DNA from: Sedimentitalea nanhaiensis DSM 24252 | GTDB taxonomy: Bacteria; Pseudomonadota; Alphaproteobacteria; Rhodobacterales; Rhodobacteraceae | Direction: 5' to 3' | Assembly: GCF_000473225.1 (NCBI RefSeq) | Contig: NZ_AXBG01000002.1 | Span: 1-34,914 of the forward strand | Length of the DNA: 34,914 bases | Shown here: piece by piece, positions 22,211 through 30,090 of the stretch | Position numbering within the stretch: the stretch's first letter is position 1 | Layout: the number at the start of each line of letters is the position of its first letter | Program-made: the position numbers and the translations under genes | Notes under the pieces: model-generated | The model's database searches: none | Seen by the model: only the letters and a program-made list of their open reading frames with translations | Told to the model about the DNA's origin: nothing

Positions 22211-23530
22211 ATGAACGCGCATCCACGGACAGAATTTGCGGAACTGATGGAGCGCGCCGGTCTCGACATTGATGCCGCAGCCGATCTGCTGGGCGTGAGT
22301 GACCGCACGATCCGGCGCAACATGAAGGGTGAGGGCAAGCGGATCGACCGGCTCCGGCTTGAGAAGCTGCGCCAGACCGCCGATGCACGCTGCACGGGCG
22401 AGCGGCCCGAGGGGTTCCGGTTCATCGACCTTTTCGCGGGAATAGGCGGCCTGCGCCTGCCCTTCGAGGCCATCGGTGGCCGGTGCGTGTTCACGGCCGA
22501 GTGGGACCGGTTCAGCCGGGAGACCTACAGCGCCAATTTTCCGGAGCCTGCCGACAGCGAACACGTCTTCGCAGAGGATGTGCGTCCCTTCGCGGACGCA
22601 CCGGAGACAATCCCGGCCCATGACGTGCTGCTGGCCGGTTTTCCGTGCCAGCCATTCTCGATTGCCGGTGTAAGCAAGAAGAACGCCCTTGGCCGCCCCC
22701 ACGGCTTCCTCTGCGACACGCAGGGAACGCTGTTCTACGATCTGGCCAAGATCATCGACCACCACCGACCCCCTGCCTTCCTGCTGGAAAACGTGAAAAA
22801 CCTTGAGCGCCATGACGGTGGCAAGACCTTCGCCACGATCATCCATGTGCTGGAGAAGGAGCTGGGCTACCGCGTCTTCCACAGGGTCATCAGCTCGACA
22901 CCCTGGGTGCCCCAGAAGCGGGAACGCATCTTCATCGTCGGCTTCAAGGATCACAGCGTCGAGTTCGACTTCGACCAGCTCGCCGTGCCGGAGGGTGACG
23001 GCCCGACGCTTGGCACGATCCTCGATAGGGACGTTGATCCGAAATACACGCTCACCGAACACATGTGGAAGTACCTGCAGGGCTACAAGGAGAAGCACCG
23101 CAGCGCCGGGAACGGGTTCGGGTTTTCGCTGTTCGGGCCGAAGGACGTGGCCCGCACCCTGTCCGCCCGCTACTACAAGGACGGCTCCGAAATCCTGATC
23201 GAGCAGAAGAACAACCGGCCGCGCCGTCTGACACCGCGCGAATGCGCGCGCCTGATGGGGTTCGAGAAGCCCCGGCAAACGAACTGGAAAATCCCCGTCT
23301 CCGATACGCAGGCCTACCGCCAGTTCGGTAACGCCGTTGTCGTGCCGGTCGTCAATGCGGTCGCACAGCTCATGCAGACGCGGATCGCGGAGGCGATGGA
23401 GCTGGACGGGCGGGATGTTCCCGCCGCTATACAGCCTGCACTGCCACTGGACGAGCGGCGCGCCTACGCCGCAAGCGAAATGCCCGCCGAACATCTGGAG
23501 ATGCTGGAGGCGTCGCTGGCGAACGCGTAA
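22211..23530 (+). CDS. dcm: DNA cytosine-5 methyltransferase (Dcm/EcoRII-type)
   Basis: A 439-residue C5 methyltransferase. Motif I FIDLFAGIGG at 71-80 binds AdoMet, motif IV FPCQPFS holds the nucleophile C146, motif VI is ENVKN at 193-197, motif VIII QKRER, then the target-recognition region and motifs IX-X (GNAVVVPVV). The first ~60 residues are an HTH (DAAADLLGVSDRTIRRNMKG), as in M.EcoRII and Dcm, where it can repress the gene's own promoter. Together with the EcoRII-type nuclease downstream, the likely target is CCWGG. Its TAA overlaps the vsr ATG (TAATG). It protects host DNA from the restriction enzyme. Confidence 0.95.
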   Translation: MNAHPRTEFAELMERAGLDIDAAADLLGVSDRTIRRNMKGEGKRIDRLRLEKLRQTADARCTGERPEGFRFIDLFAGIGGLRLPFEAIGGRCVFTAEWDRFSRETYSANFPEPADSEHVFAEDVRPFADAPETIPAHDVLLAGFPCQPFSIAGVSKKNALGRPHGFLCDTQGTLFYDLAKIIDHHRPPAFLLENVKNLERHDGGKTFATIIHVLEKELGYRVFHRVISSTPWVPQKRERIFIVGFKDHSVEFDFDQLAVPEGDGPTLGTILDRDVDPKYTLTEHMWKYLQGYKEKHRSAGNGFGFSLFGPKDVARTLSARYYKDGSEILIEQKNNRPRRLTPRECARLMGFEKPRQTNWKIPVSDTQAYRQFGNAVVVPVVNAVAQLMQTRIAEAMELDGRDVPAAIQPALPLDERRAYAASEMPAEHLEMLEASLANA

Positions 23531-24003
23531 TGCCTGCTGATACCGTTTCCAGCGCCGTCCGTAGTCGGATGATGGCGGGCATCGGAGGCAAGAACACCAA
23601 ACCCGAGCTGGCGATCCGCTCCGCGCTTCACAGGCGTGGATTCCGCTTCCGGCTGCACCGCAAGGACCTGCCGGGCAGGCCCGATCTTGTGTTCGCGGGC
23701 CGGGGTGCCGTGATTTTTGTTCATGGCTGCTTCTGGCACGGTCACGACTGCCACCTGTTTCGCTGGCCGAAAAGCCGTGAGGACTTCTGGCGCGACAAGA
23801 TCGGGGCGAACATCGAGCGCGACCGGCGGCAGCATCAAGCCCTGACCGAGGCGGGCTGGCGCATTGGCACGGTCTGGGAATGCGCGTTGAAGGGCAAGAC
23901 CCGCCTGCCCTTCGACAGCGTTGTCGATCAATGCGCCATATGGTTGAAATCGGATACAAAAACGCTGGAGGTGAGCGGTGATACAACGCGGGCAACTGTC
24001 TGA
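23530..24003 (+). CDS. vsr: Very short patch repair endonuclease
   Basis: A 157-residue Vsr endonuclease. It nicks beside T:G mismatches created by deamination of 5-methylcytosine at the methyltransferase's sites, starting repair. Signatures: VSSAVRSRMMAGIGGKNTKPELAIRSALH, GRPDLVF with catalytic D52, VHGCFWHGHDCH with active-site histidines and zinc ligands. The position between methyltransferase and restriction gene with overlaps on both sides (1 bp and 26 bp) is typical for C5-type systems. Length is normal. Confidence 0.95.
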   Translation: MPADTVSSAVRSRMMAGIGGKNTKPELAIRSALHRRGFRFRLHRKDLPGRPDLVFAGRGAVIFVHGCFWHGHDCHLFRWPKSREDFWRDKIGANIERDRRQHQALTEAGWRIGTVWECALKGKTRLPFDSVVDQCAIWLKSDTKTLEVSGDTTRATV

Positions 24004-25201
24004 CTATTTCGAGGGTGTCGGGGTCAAGCGCCTGTCTGCCGTGGACGCCGAGCCTAGACGATCTAACCAGCACGAGGTGAATACAACGCCCCAAATGCGG
24101 AACGATTTTCTAGGCGCCACACAGCACCAGAAGTTTCCCGCGATCTACATCTGGCTAGGAGGCGATCAGGAAGGCTTTACCGAAGAGAGCTGGGCCACGC
24201 ACTACGACACACGCCTCAATAATCCGGATCGTTCGCCGGAATGGCGACTCTACTACCCTTCAAACCCCGTGACTGAGGCCATGAAGGCCGGAGACACCCT
24301 GTTCCTTGCCAAGGACCAAGGCGGGGTTCTGTGGTTCATTGTGGCACCGGAGGGATCGACCAGCGAGCAGCAACTTTTCTGGCTGTTCGGCTTGCGCCCC
24401 GAGGGCAAGTCTTTCGTATCCCGCGAGTTCTCCGACGAAGAGCCCGAGCTGGATTTTGCCGCCCGCTTCATTCTGGACGAGATCGGCATCGAGTTCGAAG
24501 AGCCGGAAGCCGACAAACTGGACAGCATCATCGAGAAGTACGGCACCACGTTCCCGAAGACGGCCGAGTTTTCCGATTTGGCCCGCCTCACCCTGCCCGA
24601 GGTCCGTGCCGAGGACGACCCTGACGCGGCGCTCATTACCTGGCTGGACCATGAGGAGGCTCTGTTCCGGCGACTTGAGCGCAGAATAGTGTCCTCACGG
24701 ATCGAGGCCGGGTTCCTGAACGACGAGGGCACGGACGTTGACGGCTTCATCAGCTTTTCCCTGAGCGTCCAGAACCGGCGCAAGTCCCGCATGGGGCATT
24801 CACTGGAGAACCATTTGGCGGCGGTCCTGCGGGCGCACGACATCCGGCATGTCCGGGGGGCTGTGACAGAGCATAATCATAAACCGGATTTCCTCTTTCC
24901 CGATCTGGAAACCTATCAGGCAGCTCCGGCCGAGGGAGACCCCCGCCTGACCATGCTGGGAGCCAAATCCACCTGCAAGGACCGCTGGCGGCAGGTCCTG
25001 GCGGAAGCCGAGAAGATCAGCCGGAAGCACCTTCTGACGCTGGAGCCGGGGATTTCAGAGCCGCAGACGGACCAGATGGAGGCGTCCAGCCTTCAGCTCG
25101 TGGTCCCCTCCCCTGTTCACGGCAGCTATACCGAAGCGCAGCGTAGCTGGCTCTGGTCTGTCGGCGATTTCATCGACGAGGTCAGGGCGCGACAGGGGTA
25201 G
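23978..25201 (+). CDS. EcoRII-like type II restriction endonuclease
   Basis: A 407-residue nuclease. The C-terminal part (from ~262) parallels EcoRII: SVQNRRKSRMGHSLENHL, TEHNHKPDFLFP with D304, then MLGAKSTCKDRWRQVLAEAEKI with catalytic K330, and LQLVVPSPVH. The N-terminal part has YFEGVGVKRLSAVD, matching the EcoRII effector-domain start, so the protein probably needs two sites (type IIE) and cuts before CCWGG. This match fixes the start at GTG 23978 (GGAGGTG upstream), inside vsr. It should cut DNA unmethylated by the Dcm-type enzyme upstream. All parts appear intact. Confidence 0.92.
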   Translation: MIQRGQLSDYFEGVGVKRLSAVDAEPRRSNQHEVNTTPQMRNDFLGATQHQKFPAIYIWLGGDQEGFTEESWATHYDTRLNNPDRSPEWRLYYPSNPVTEAMKAGDTLFLAKDQGGVLWFIVAPEGSTSEQQLFWLFGLRPEGKSFVSREFSDEEPELDFAARFILDEIGIEFEEPEADKLDSIIEKYGTTFPKTAEFSDLARLTLPEVRAEDDPDAALITWLDHEEALFRRLERRIVSSRIEAGFLNDEGTDVDGFISFSLSVQNRRKSRMGHSLENHLAAVLRAHDIRHVRGAVTEHNHKPDFLFPDLETYQAAPAEGDPRLTMLGAKSTCKDRWRQVLAEAEKISRKHLLTLEPGISEPQTDQMEASSLQLVVPSPVHGSYTEAQRSWLWSVGDFIDEVRARQG

Positions 25202-25249
25202 CTTTAGCACGCCCATGGCATTCATGCTGCGTCCCTGCCCTATACTCTC

Positions 25250-25374
25250 CTCAAATGAGCTTTTGAGTAAATGAGTGACGCGTCTGTCACTCCCTTTCTT
25301 GCGGATGGATACCGGGCATCGGCTCTCACCAAACTTGCCGCGTCTCAAATACTCAGTTACACTTTTGAGTAAAT
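25250..25374. promoter_or_regulatory. Partition operator / centromere-like repeats upstream of parA
   Basis: The 13-mer CTTTTGAGTAAAT occurs twice (25260-25272 and 25362-25374). Each copy is preceded by an inverted CTCAAA (25250-25255 and 25344-25349), giving CTCAAA-N6-TTTGAG and CTCAAA-N14-TTTGAG. Related repeats follow the RHH gene (26241-26271). Ribbon-helix-helix partition proteins bind such short repeats as operator and centromere. The rest of 25202-25393 holds no gene. Confidence 0.65.
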
Positions 25375-25393
25375 ACACAAATGAGGCAGAGCA

Positions 25394-26044
25394 ATGAGCA
25401 TAATTTCCGTCCTGAACCCCAAAGGTGGCAGCGGCAAGACCACGATCAGCACCAATCTGGCCAGATCGCTGCATGAGCTGGGCCATTCCGTTCTGATCGT
25501 GGACAGCGATCCCCAAGGTAGCGCCCGTGACTGGCACGCAGCCAGCGAAGACAACCCTATTGAGCTGGTGGCGCTGGACCGCCCCAACAACGTCAAGACA
25601 CTGGCCAGCATGGCGGCAAACTACGACCATGTGGTGATCGACGGCGCGGCAAAGCTAGAGGACATGATCGCAGCCTGTATCAAGGTCAGCGATTTTGTTC
25701 TGATACCGGTTCAGCCATCGCCGTATGACATTTGGGCCGCATCTGATCTTGTCGAGTTCATCAAGGCGCGGCAGGAGGTCACGGACGGATCGCCGCGCGC
25801 GGGGTTTGTGGTTTCCCGGATTGTGGAGGGAACTCGGCTGGGCAGTGATGTGCGAACCGCGCTGGACGACTATGCCTTGCCGGTCTGTGAGACGACTATA
25901 ACACAACGCCAAGTCTATCCTCAGACGGCATCGGAAGGGCTGACCGTATTCGACGCCGACAATGCGAAGGCAAGAGCGGAGACCACGGCGCTGAGCAACG
26001 AGATACTGTCAATGCTTGCAGCCGCGAAACGGGAGGTCGCGTGA
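25394..26044 (+). CDS. parA: ParA-family partition ATPase
   Basis: A 216-residue ParA/MinD-type ATPase of the short (type Ib) kind without N-terminal HTH. Deviant Walker A is NPKGGSGKTT at 8-17; LIVDSDPQGSARDW is motif A' ; HVVIDGAAK is Walker B. It moves plasmid copies apart on the nucleoid together with its DNA-binding partner encoded next. The TGA overlaps the partner's ATG (TGATG). TTTGAGTAAAT repeats precede it. This supports a plasmid backbone. Confidence 0.93.
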   Translation: MSIISVLNPKGGSGKTTISTNLARSLHELGHSVLIVDSDPQGSARDWHAASEDNPIELVALDRPNNVKTLASMAANYDHVVIDGAAKLEDMIAACIKVSDFVLIPVQPSPYDIWAASDLVEFIKARQEVTDGSPRAGFVVSRIVEGTRLGSDVRTALDDYALPVCETTITQRQVYPQTASEGLTVFDADNAKARAETTALSNEILSMLAAAKREVA

Positions 26045-26253
26045 TGGCCCTTTCCGCTAAACGTCCAAGCCGTGGCGACGAGGCCCGCAAACGCATCCTG
26101 CACGAAGTCACCGGGACGACTGAGAAGAAGAAGCGCCTCAATGCCGAGATCGAGGAGTCGCTTTATCGCAGGATCAAGATGAAGGCAGTCGAGGAGGGCC
26201 GGTCAATCTCCGACATCACACGTGATCTCTGGTCTGAGTATTTAAGTAAATGA
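26044..26253 (+). CDS. Ribbon-helix-helix partition protein (ParG-like partner)
   Basis: A 69-residue protein with a basic flexible N-terminus (SAKRPSRGDEARKRILHEVTG) and a C-terminal ribbon-helix-helix: TEKKKRLNAEIEESLYRRIKMKAVEEGRSISDITRDLWSEYL. The same layout as ParG and other type Ib centromere-binding proteins that repress the par operon and stimulate ParA. The ATG overlaps the parA stop; a GTG one codon earlier is an alternative. It is followed by more AGTAAATGAGTA-type repeats, so the cassette is bracketed by its probable binding sites. Confidence 0.82.
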   Translation: MALSAKRPSRGDEARKRILHEVTGTTEKKKRLNAEIEESLYRRIKMKAVEEGRSISDITRDLWSEYLSK

Positions 26254-26271
26254 GTAGTTGAGTAATTACTC
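26241..26271. repeat. Partition repeat downstream of the RHH gene
   Basis: TTTAAGTAAATGAGTA (26241-26256) resembles the upstream TTTGAGTAAATGAG, and GAGTA-AT-TACTC (26260-26271) is a perfect palindrome at the repA stop codon. Confidence 0.5.
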
Positions 26272-27356
26272 TACCAACCGTTGCGACCGCGTTTCTTGAA
26301 CCAGCTTTTGCAGAAACCGAGGAACGCGGCGTCCGGGTTCTTCGGGGGATTTTGCTGTCTGGCGGCGTAATTCCGCCACTCTCCGACCAGAACCTTTATG
26401 TCCCATGTGGGAGCCAGCTCCCGCGCTCGTTCCAGTGTGTCGGGCGAGAGGGGCAGGATGTAGCCGCCGGTCAGCCTGTCCTGTTCGGGTTTGGGAGCAT
26501 AGTTTTCCAGAAATTCCGGTTTTGGCGTTACCGTGAGAATGTCGGCATCCATTCTGAAGGCATAGTCCGGCATGTGGTTGTGTTCCTGATCAGCCTTGCA
26601 GATGGCTTTGACAAGCCGTCGAAATTCCTTGTCGGAGGATGTGGAGCCGGTTCGGTCCTTCAGCTTGTCCAGACCGCATTTCCACTCCGGTTGCATGCCG
26701 CATTGCTTGCGAGCCAGCTCATACAGACGGCGTTCCAAGGGCTTGCGGAGCTGGAAGTAGCGGCGGTTCAGCGTCAGGACGTCATCCCCGGCGATGGCGT
26801 TGAAGACCCAATCGGAAAGGGTGACTTCAAGATCGAGCATCCGGCCGTCACGGGTTTCGCGCACAATGCGATAACGATCTATCAGGCTGAAACCGTCGAT
26901 CTGTTCAACGCCGCCCGTGGTGATGTTGGTTTCGATCTGCGTCCCCTGGAGACGTTCCAGTGCGGCTTTCAGGCCGCTGTAGCCGGTTCCAGCCACAGGA
27001 CGATTCGTCGCGACGAGAAGATCATATGCCTTGAACCGAAGGGTTCTGTGAACCTGTTTGCCGTCATTCAGAGCCGCCATCACCTGCGAGATGCAGTAGA
27101 TCAGCACATCACGATCATGGACAGTTGCGAGACCGATCATGTTGGGCCTGATCTCCACATAGCTCTTTCCATCGGCCGCCACGTAGCGCCGTTTCTTGGT
27201 GTCAGGCTTAGTCGAAAGGGTGAAGATCGGGTGCGCCATCGACGCCATGTCACCCTTGGGCGCGGCATCGAAGATATCGCAAACGAAGAAATCCCCTTGT
27301 GCATGTCGCAAGGGGAGGAGAGGCGTTCGATCCGGTTTCGTAATTTCACCCACCAT
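26271..27356 (-). CDS. repA: Plasmid replication initiator RepA
   Basis: A 361-residue initiator of the RepA/RPA family: PLLPLRHAQGDFFVCDIFDAAPKGDMASMAHPIFTLSTKPDTKKRRYV at the start, then VEIRPNMIGLATVHDRDVLIYCISQVM and the winged-helix domain with LKAALERLQGTQIETNI and LNRRYFQLRKPLERRLYELARKQCG. The frame is open to a GTG at 27434, but that part is translated iteron DNA; the ATG at 27356 (MVGEITKPDR) matches the usual start before the conserved PLLP-RHPQ motif. The start codon itself lies on the edge of an iteron, so RepA bound to its origin would repress its own gene. Convergent with the RHH gene. Confidence 0.88.
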   Translation of the reverse strand: MVGEITKPDRTPLLPLRHAQGDFFVCDIFDAAPKGDMASMAHPIFTLSTKPDTKKRRYVAADGKSYVEIRPNMIGLATVHDRDVLIYCISQVMAALNDGKQVHRTLRFKAYDLLVATNRPVAGTGYSGLKAALERLQGTQIETNITTGGVEQIDGFSLIDRYRIVRETRDGRMLDLEVTLSDWVFNAIAGDDVLTLNRRYFQLRKPLERRLYELARKQCGMQPEWKCGLDKLKDRTGSTSSDKEFRRLVKAICKADQEHNHMPDYAFRMDADILTVTPKPEFLENYAPKPEQDRLTGGYILPLSPDTLERARELAPTWDIKVLVGEWRNYAARQQNPPKNPDAAFLGFCKSWFKKRGRNGW

Positions 27357-27483
27357 CCATGCACTATTCGTAATTTCACCCACCGAGGCAAGAGGTTCGT
27401 AGTACCACCCACCGGCAGGTTTTCGTAAGATCACACACCATCTTTCGTAAGATCACACACCCCTTATCGTAAGATCACCCACC
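27337..27483. repeat. Six iterons of the replication origin
   Basis: Six 18-bp direct repeats of TTCGTAAGATCACMCACC type start at 27337, 27367, 27396, 27422, 27444 and 27466. The two left copies have TTCGTAATTTCACCCACC, the next is degenerate (TTCGTAGTACCACCCACC), the last three have GATCAC; the last three are spaced exactly 22 bp, about two helical turns. They are the predicted RepA binding sites of oriV and reach over the repA ATG. Confidence 0.9.
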
Positions 27484-27764
27484 AAAGGCTCAAATGAGGC
27501 CAAATTAAAGTATATTTTTCAATGCTATAAACGAAAGTGCGATTCGCGTAACACAGAATCTAACACATATATAACACCCAACTTCCCGGACTGAGCCGAT
27601 CTGTTAGCCGTCCAGCTCCCAGCGTCCTAGCAAGAAAACGCCCCTCACCTTTGCAGGGGAAGGGCGCTCGGAGACATCTCCGTTCACGGCCATCGGCGTC
27701 CCCGCCTGTACCGCGAAGACATCCTATCACGACATCTTTGTTCCACAAATATCCCGGAGGTGAA
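27484..27764. other. AT-rich stretch beside iterons and non-coding gap
   Basis: Bases 27490-27580 are strikingly AT-rich for this replicon (AATTAAAGTATATTTTTCAA; TCTAACACATATATAACACC), the expected duplex-unwinding element next to iterons. From 27581 to 27764 I see no gene; one hairpin CCCCT/AGGGG lies at 27641-27659. Confidence 0.65.
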
Positions 27765-27813
27765 TGCCCCTTCGGGGCAGAGGAGGCAGAGCCTCCTGGT
27801 CGCCTGCGGCGAC
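27765..27813. repeat. Three tandem hairpins with identical 6-3-6 geometry
   Basis: TGCCCC-TTC-GGGGCA (27765-27779), GGAGGC-AGA-GCCTCC (27782-27796) and GTCGCC-TGC-GGCGAC (27799-27813) are each perfect 6-bp stems with 3-nt loops, separated by exactly 2 nt (17-nt period). Stem sequences differ completely, so shape and not sequence is repeated. They lie just past the end of the traD-traG-membrane protein operon and before the origin. No U-tract follows on either strand. Confidence 0.85.
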
Positions 27814-27858
27814 TAAGATGCTTAGAAAAGGGCAAAGCGGCAGGTCGGACGCGATGCC

Positions 27859-28404
27859 TTACTCTTGGTAGAACACGCAGGCATTGACGCCGGTGGAGGT
27901 CGCCGTCCACGTCGCCCCGATCAGCGCGCATGCGGTGGGGGTGCTGGCCAGAAAACGCGGAAGCGTCACCGTCAGCACCAGAGCCAGAACGATACCGCCC
28001 AGACCAACCCACGGAAGCCAGCGTCTGTCCTGCCGTTGTTTTTCGCGAAGGTCAGCAATCAAGCGCAGCGTGTCGGAATGGGCCGTCGTGGTTTCCTGAA
28101 ACGATGCGTTTGACCTTTCAACGCCGCTCAACAGCGTTCCAGCCGCCTTGTTCAAACGATTAAGGCTGTCAGCAATCCGGCCATCGACGGTCTGGCCGAT
28201 CAGCTCGCCATATTTTTTTGGGTTGGTCTGATCCCGTGCCGCGAAGGCCGCGATCCGCGCCTCTGTCGAGACCTCGATCTGTTTCTTCGCAACCGTGGTC
28301 AGGCCGTCGATCCGGTTGGACATGCTGGCAACGGCTGTGGCCATGAGATCAAGGGTTTCGCGCAGCTCGTCGTCGCGCGGGGCAGGGGAGGGGGTGTCAG
28401 TCAT
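27859..28404 (-). CDS. Membrane protein of the mobilisation operon
   Basis: A 181-residue protein, third gene of the traD-traG operon (18 bp after traG). Residues 10-125 are helical and charged with heptad-like spacing (a coiled coil is likely), 130-150 is one membrane helix (LPWVGLGGIVLALVLTVTLP), and the end has ACALIGATWTATSTGVNACVFYQ, with two cysteines outside the membrane that could form a disulfide. I do not know the family by name. Similar proteins appear beside TraG genes on alphaproteobacterial mobilisable plasmids, so a role in docking the coupling protein or regulating transfer is inferred. Confidence 0.72.
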   Translation of the reverse strand: MTDTPSPAPRDDELRETLDLMATAVASMSNRIDGLTTVAKKQIEVSTEARIAAFAARDQTNPKKYGELIGQTVDGRIADSLNRLNKAAGTLLSGVERSNASFQETTTAHSDTLRLIADLREKQRQDRRWLPWVGLGGIVLALVLTVTLPRFLASTPTACALIGATWTATSTGVNACVFYQE

Positions 28405-28422
28405 GGCGGATCATCCTTCGGA

Positions 28423-30090
28423 TCACTGGTCCTGCGGGACGAACAGCCCCTTGAACTCGGGGTCGGCGTAGTAGCGCAACTTTTGGGCCAGGGCCGAGGG
28501 CTGGCCCTGGACGCGCAGGAGCTGCAAGTCAGGCGGCATCTGCATGATTTCATCGGGGGTCAGCAGATCGCGGCCCGTGAGGTTGTTGGAAAAGCTGGGA
28601 TTGTCGCCCGGCTTGTAGCTGTCGGTCTGGAACCCGGTGGTTTCCTGGCCGATCATCTGGCTCAGCCATTTGGCGGTCTCGAAATCATTCACGCCAAAGA
28701 CCTGTTGCACCCCGGCATTGGCGATGAAGGTGCCCGCCCGCTCGCCATAGAGGTCTTTGAGCTGGCTCATGTCCTGCAGGATCGGCCAGAGCTGGAGACC
28801 ATAGCCCGCCATCAGCCCCATGGCGCGCTCCACGGCCTCCAGGCGGCCCAGGGCGGCAAATTCATCGAGGAGGAAGAGGGCAGGGGCCTTGAGGCGCTGA
28901 GAAGCGCCCTGAGCGCCTACAGAGGCTTCAGCGTCCGGTGCGATGTCCTGGAGGGCCTGAGAGACCAGAAGGCGCAGCCAGCGGCTGTAGGCGTCCATCC
29001 GGTTCGGGGGCAGCACCAGAAACACGGAGGTGATCCGGTGGCGCAGATCGGAGAAGTGGAAGTCCGACCGCGATGTCACTTTCGCAATGCGCGGACTGTC
29101 CAGAAAGTGGGTGTGACGCTGCGCGTTCGACAGGACCGAAGCGGCTTCGCGATCCGCCTTGCCCAGAAACCGGTTGGCGGCGCGGGCAATCAGCCCGCCT
29201 GCCGCATCGCTGTCCTGCATCAGCTCCAGCAGGGCGCGCAGTTTTTCCGGGGGCAGGGTGAGATATTCCCGGACAGTCGCCAAGGTCCGGCGGTCGCGGT
29301 CCTCATGGCAGACGCAGAACATGATCAGCCCGCCGAGGATGGCCTTGGCTTCCTCGTTCCAATGCGCTTCCGTGACCTGCCCCGGCGGGTCCATCACCAG
29401 CGCCTCTGTCAGGGAGGCGGCATCCTCGCCCAGATCGAGGCTGTCCGGTGTCAGCCGGTCGAGCGGGTTGTAGGCGGCTGACGGCATTCCTGACACCTCG
29501 AAGGGATCGAGGACATGAACCGTCCCGAACCGCCGCCGGGCTTCCCCGGCAATCCGGGCATTCTCGCCCTTGGGGTCGATGACCAGGACGGAGCGCTCCA
29601 CGGCCAGCAGGTTGGGGATCACGGTGCCGACGCCTTTCCCGGCCCGTGTCGGGGCGAGGGTGATCAGATGGGCGGGGCCGTCATAGTGCAGCAACCGCCC
29701 GGTGTGCGGATTGCGCCCAATCAGAAGACCGGCATCTTTGTGCCCTCTGGCCCGCTCCAGCTTCTTCAACTCTTTGCGGTTCGCAAACCGCGCCGAGCCG
29801 TGACTGTCGCCGGTCAGTCCGAAGAAGGCATCGGCTCCGGAGGTCTTGCGCCAGTATTGGAACCCGAAGACTGCGCCGACAAAAATGAAGGGGCCGAACA
29901 CAAGCCACTGCCAGGCGCTTTCGCCGGGTGGTTGATCGAAGAACGCGAAGATGAACGGCGTGGCGACGACCGCCCCGATCATCGCACCCAGGCACATGGC
30001 TCCGATCAGCCATCCCAGCAGAATGGGGGTGAAGATCAGCCGACCGAAAAACCGGAACAGACCACCAAAGAGGAGCATCGCTCCCCGCAT
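28423..30090 (-). CDS. traG: Type IV coupling protein TraG/VirD4
   Basis: A 555-residue coupling protein that links the relaxosome to a type IV secretion channel. The N-terminus has two or more membrane helices (LIFTPILLGWLIGAMCLGAMIGAVV and WLVFGPFIFVGAVFGF). The TraG/VirD4 ATPase domain has Walker A APTRAGKGVG, LVIDPKGENARIA, AALFLLDEFAALGRLEAVE (Walker B) and a conserved C-terminal ANAGVQQVFGVNDFETAKWLSQMIG. The stop of traD overlaps its ATG (TGATG). No mating-pair-formation genes are in the window, so the plasmid is probably mobilised by another element or has them elsewhere. Confidence 0.93.
   Translation of the reverse strand: MRGAMLLFGGLFRFFGRLIFTPILLGWLIGAMCLGAMIGAVVATPFIFAFFDQPPGESAWQWLVFGPFIFVGAVFGFQYWRKTSGADAFFGLTGDSHGSARFANRKELKKLERARGHKDAGLLIGRNPHTGRLLHYDGPAHLITLAPTRAGKGVGTVIPNLLAVERSVLVIDPKGENARIAGEARRRFGTVHVLDPFEVSGMPSAAYNPLDRLTPDSLDLGEDAASLTEALVMDPPGQVTEAHWNEEAKAILGGLIMFCVCHEDRDRRTLATVREYLTLPPEKLRALLELMQDSDAAGGLIARAANRFLGKADREAASVLSNAQRHTHFLDSPRIAKVTSRSDFHFSDLRHRITSVFLVLPPNRMDAYSRWLRLLVSQALQDIAPDAEASVGAQGASQRLKAPALFLLDEFAALGRLEAVERAMGLMAGYGLQLWPILQDMSQLKDLYGERAGTFIANAGVQQVFGVNDFETAKWLSQMIGQETTGFQTDSYKPGDNPSFSNNLTGRDLLTPDEIMQMPPDLQLLRVQGQPSALAQKLRYYADPEFKGLFVPQDQ

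Noticed and set aside
22085-24094. A 669-residue minus-strand frame over the methyltransferase and vsr genes
   Set aside because: The plus strand encodes unmistakable C5 methyltransferase and Vsr motifs; the minus frame has none.
27357-27434. Extended repA start at GTG 27434
   Set aside because: The added residues are translated iteron DNA and the start codon lies inside an iteron; the ATG at 27356 fits the family better.
27337-27483. Could the regular repeats be a CRISPR array
   Set aside because: Units are 18 bp with 4-12 bp gaps, lie next to repA and an AT-rich tract, and there are no cas genes; they are iterons.
27765-27813. Triple hairpins as ordinary rho-independent terminators
   Set aside because: No U-rich tract follows on either strand and there are three in exact register, so a simple terminator does not explain them.
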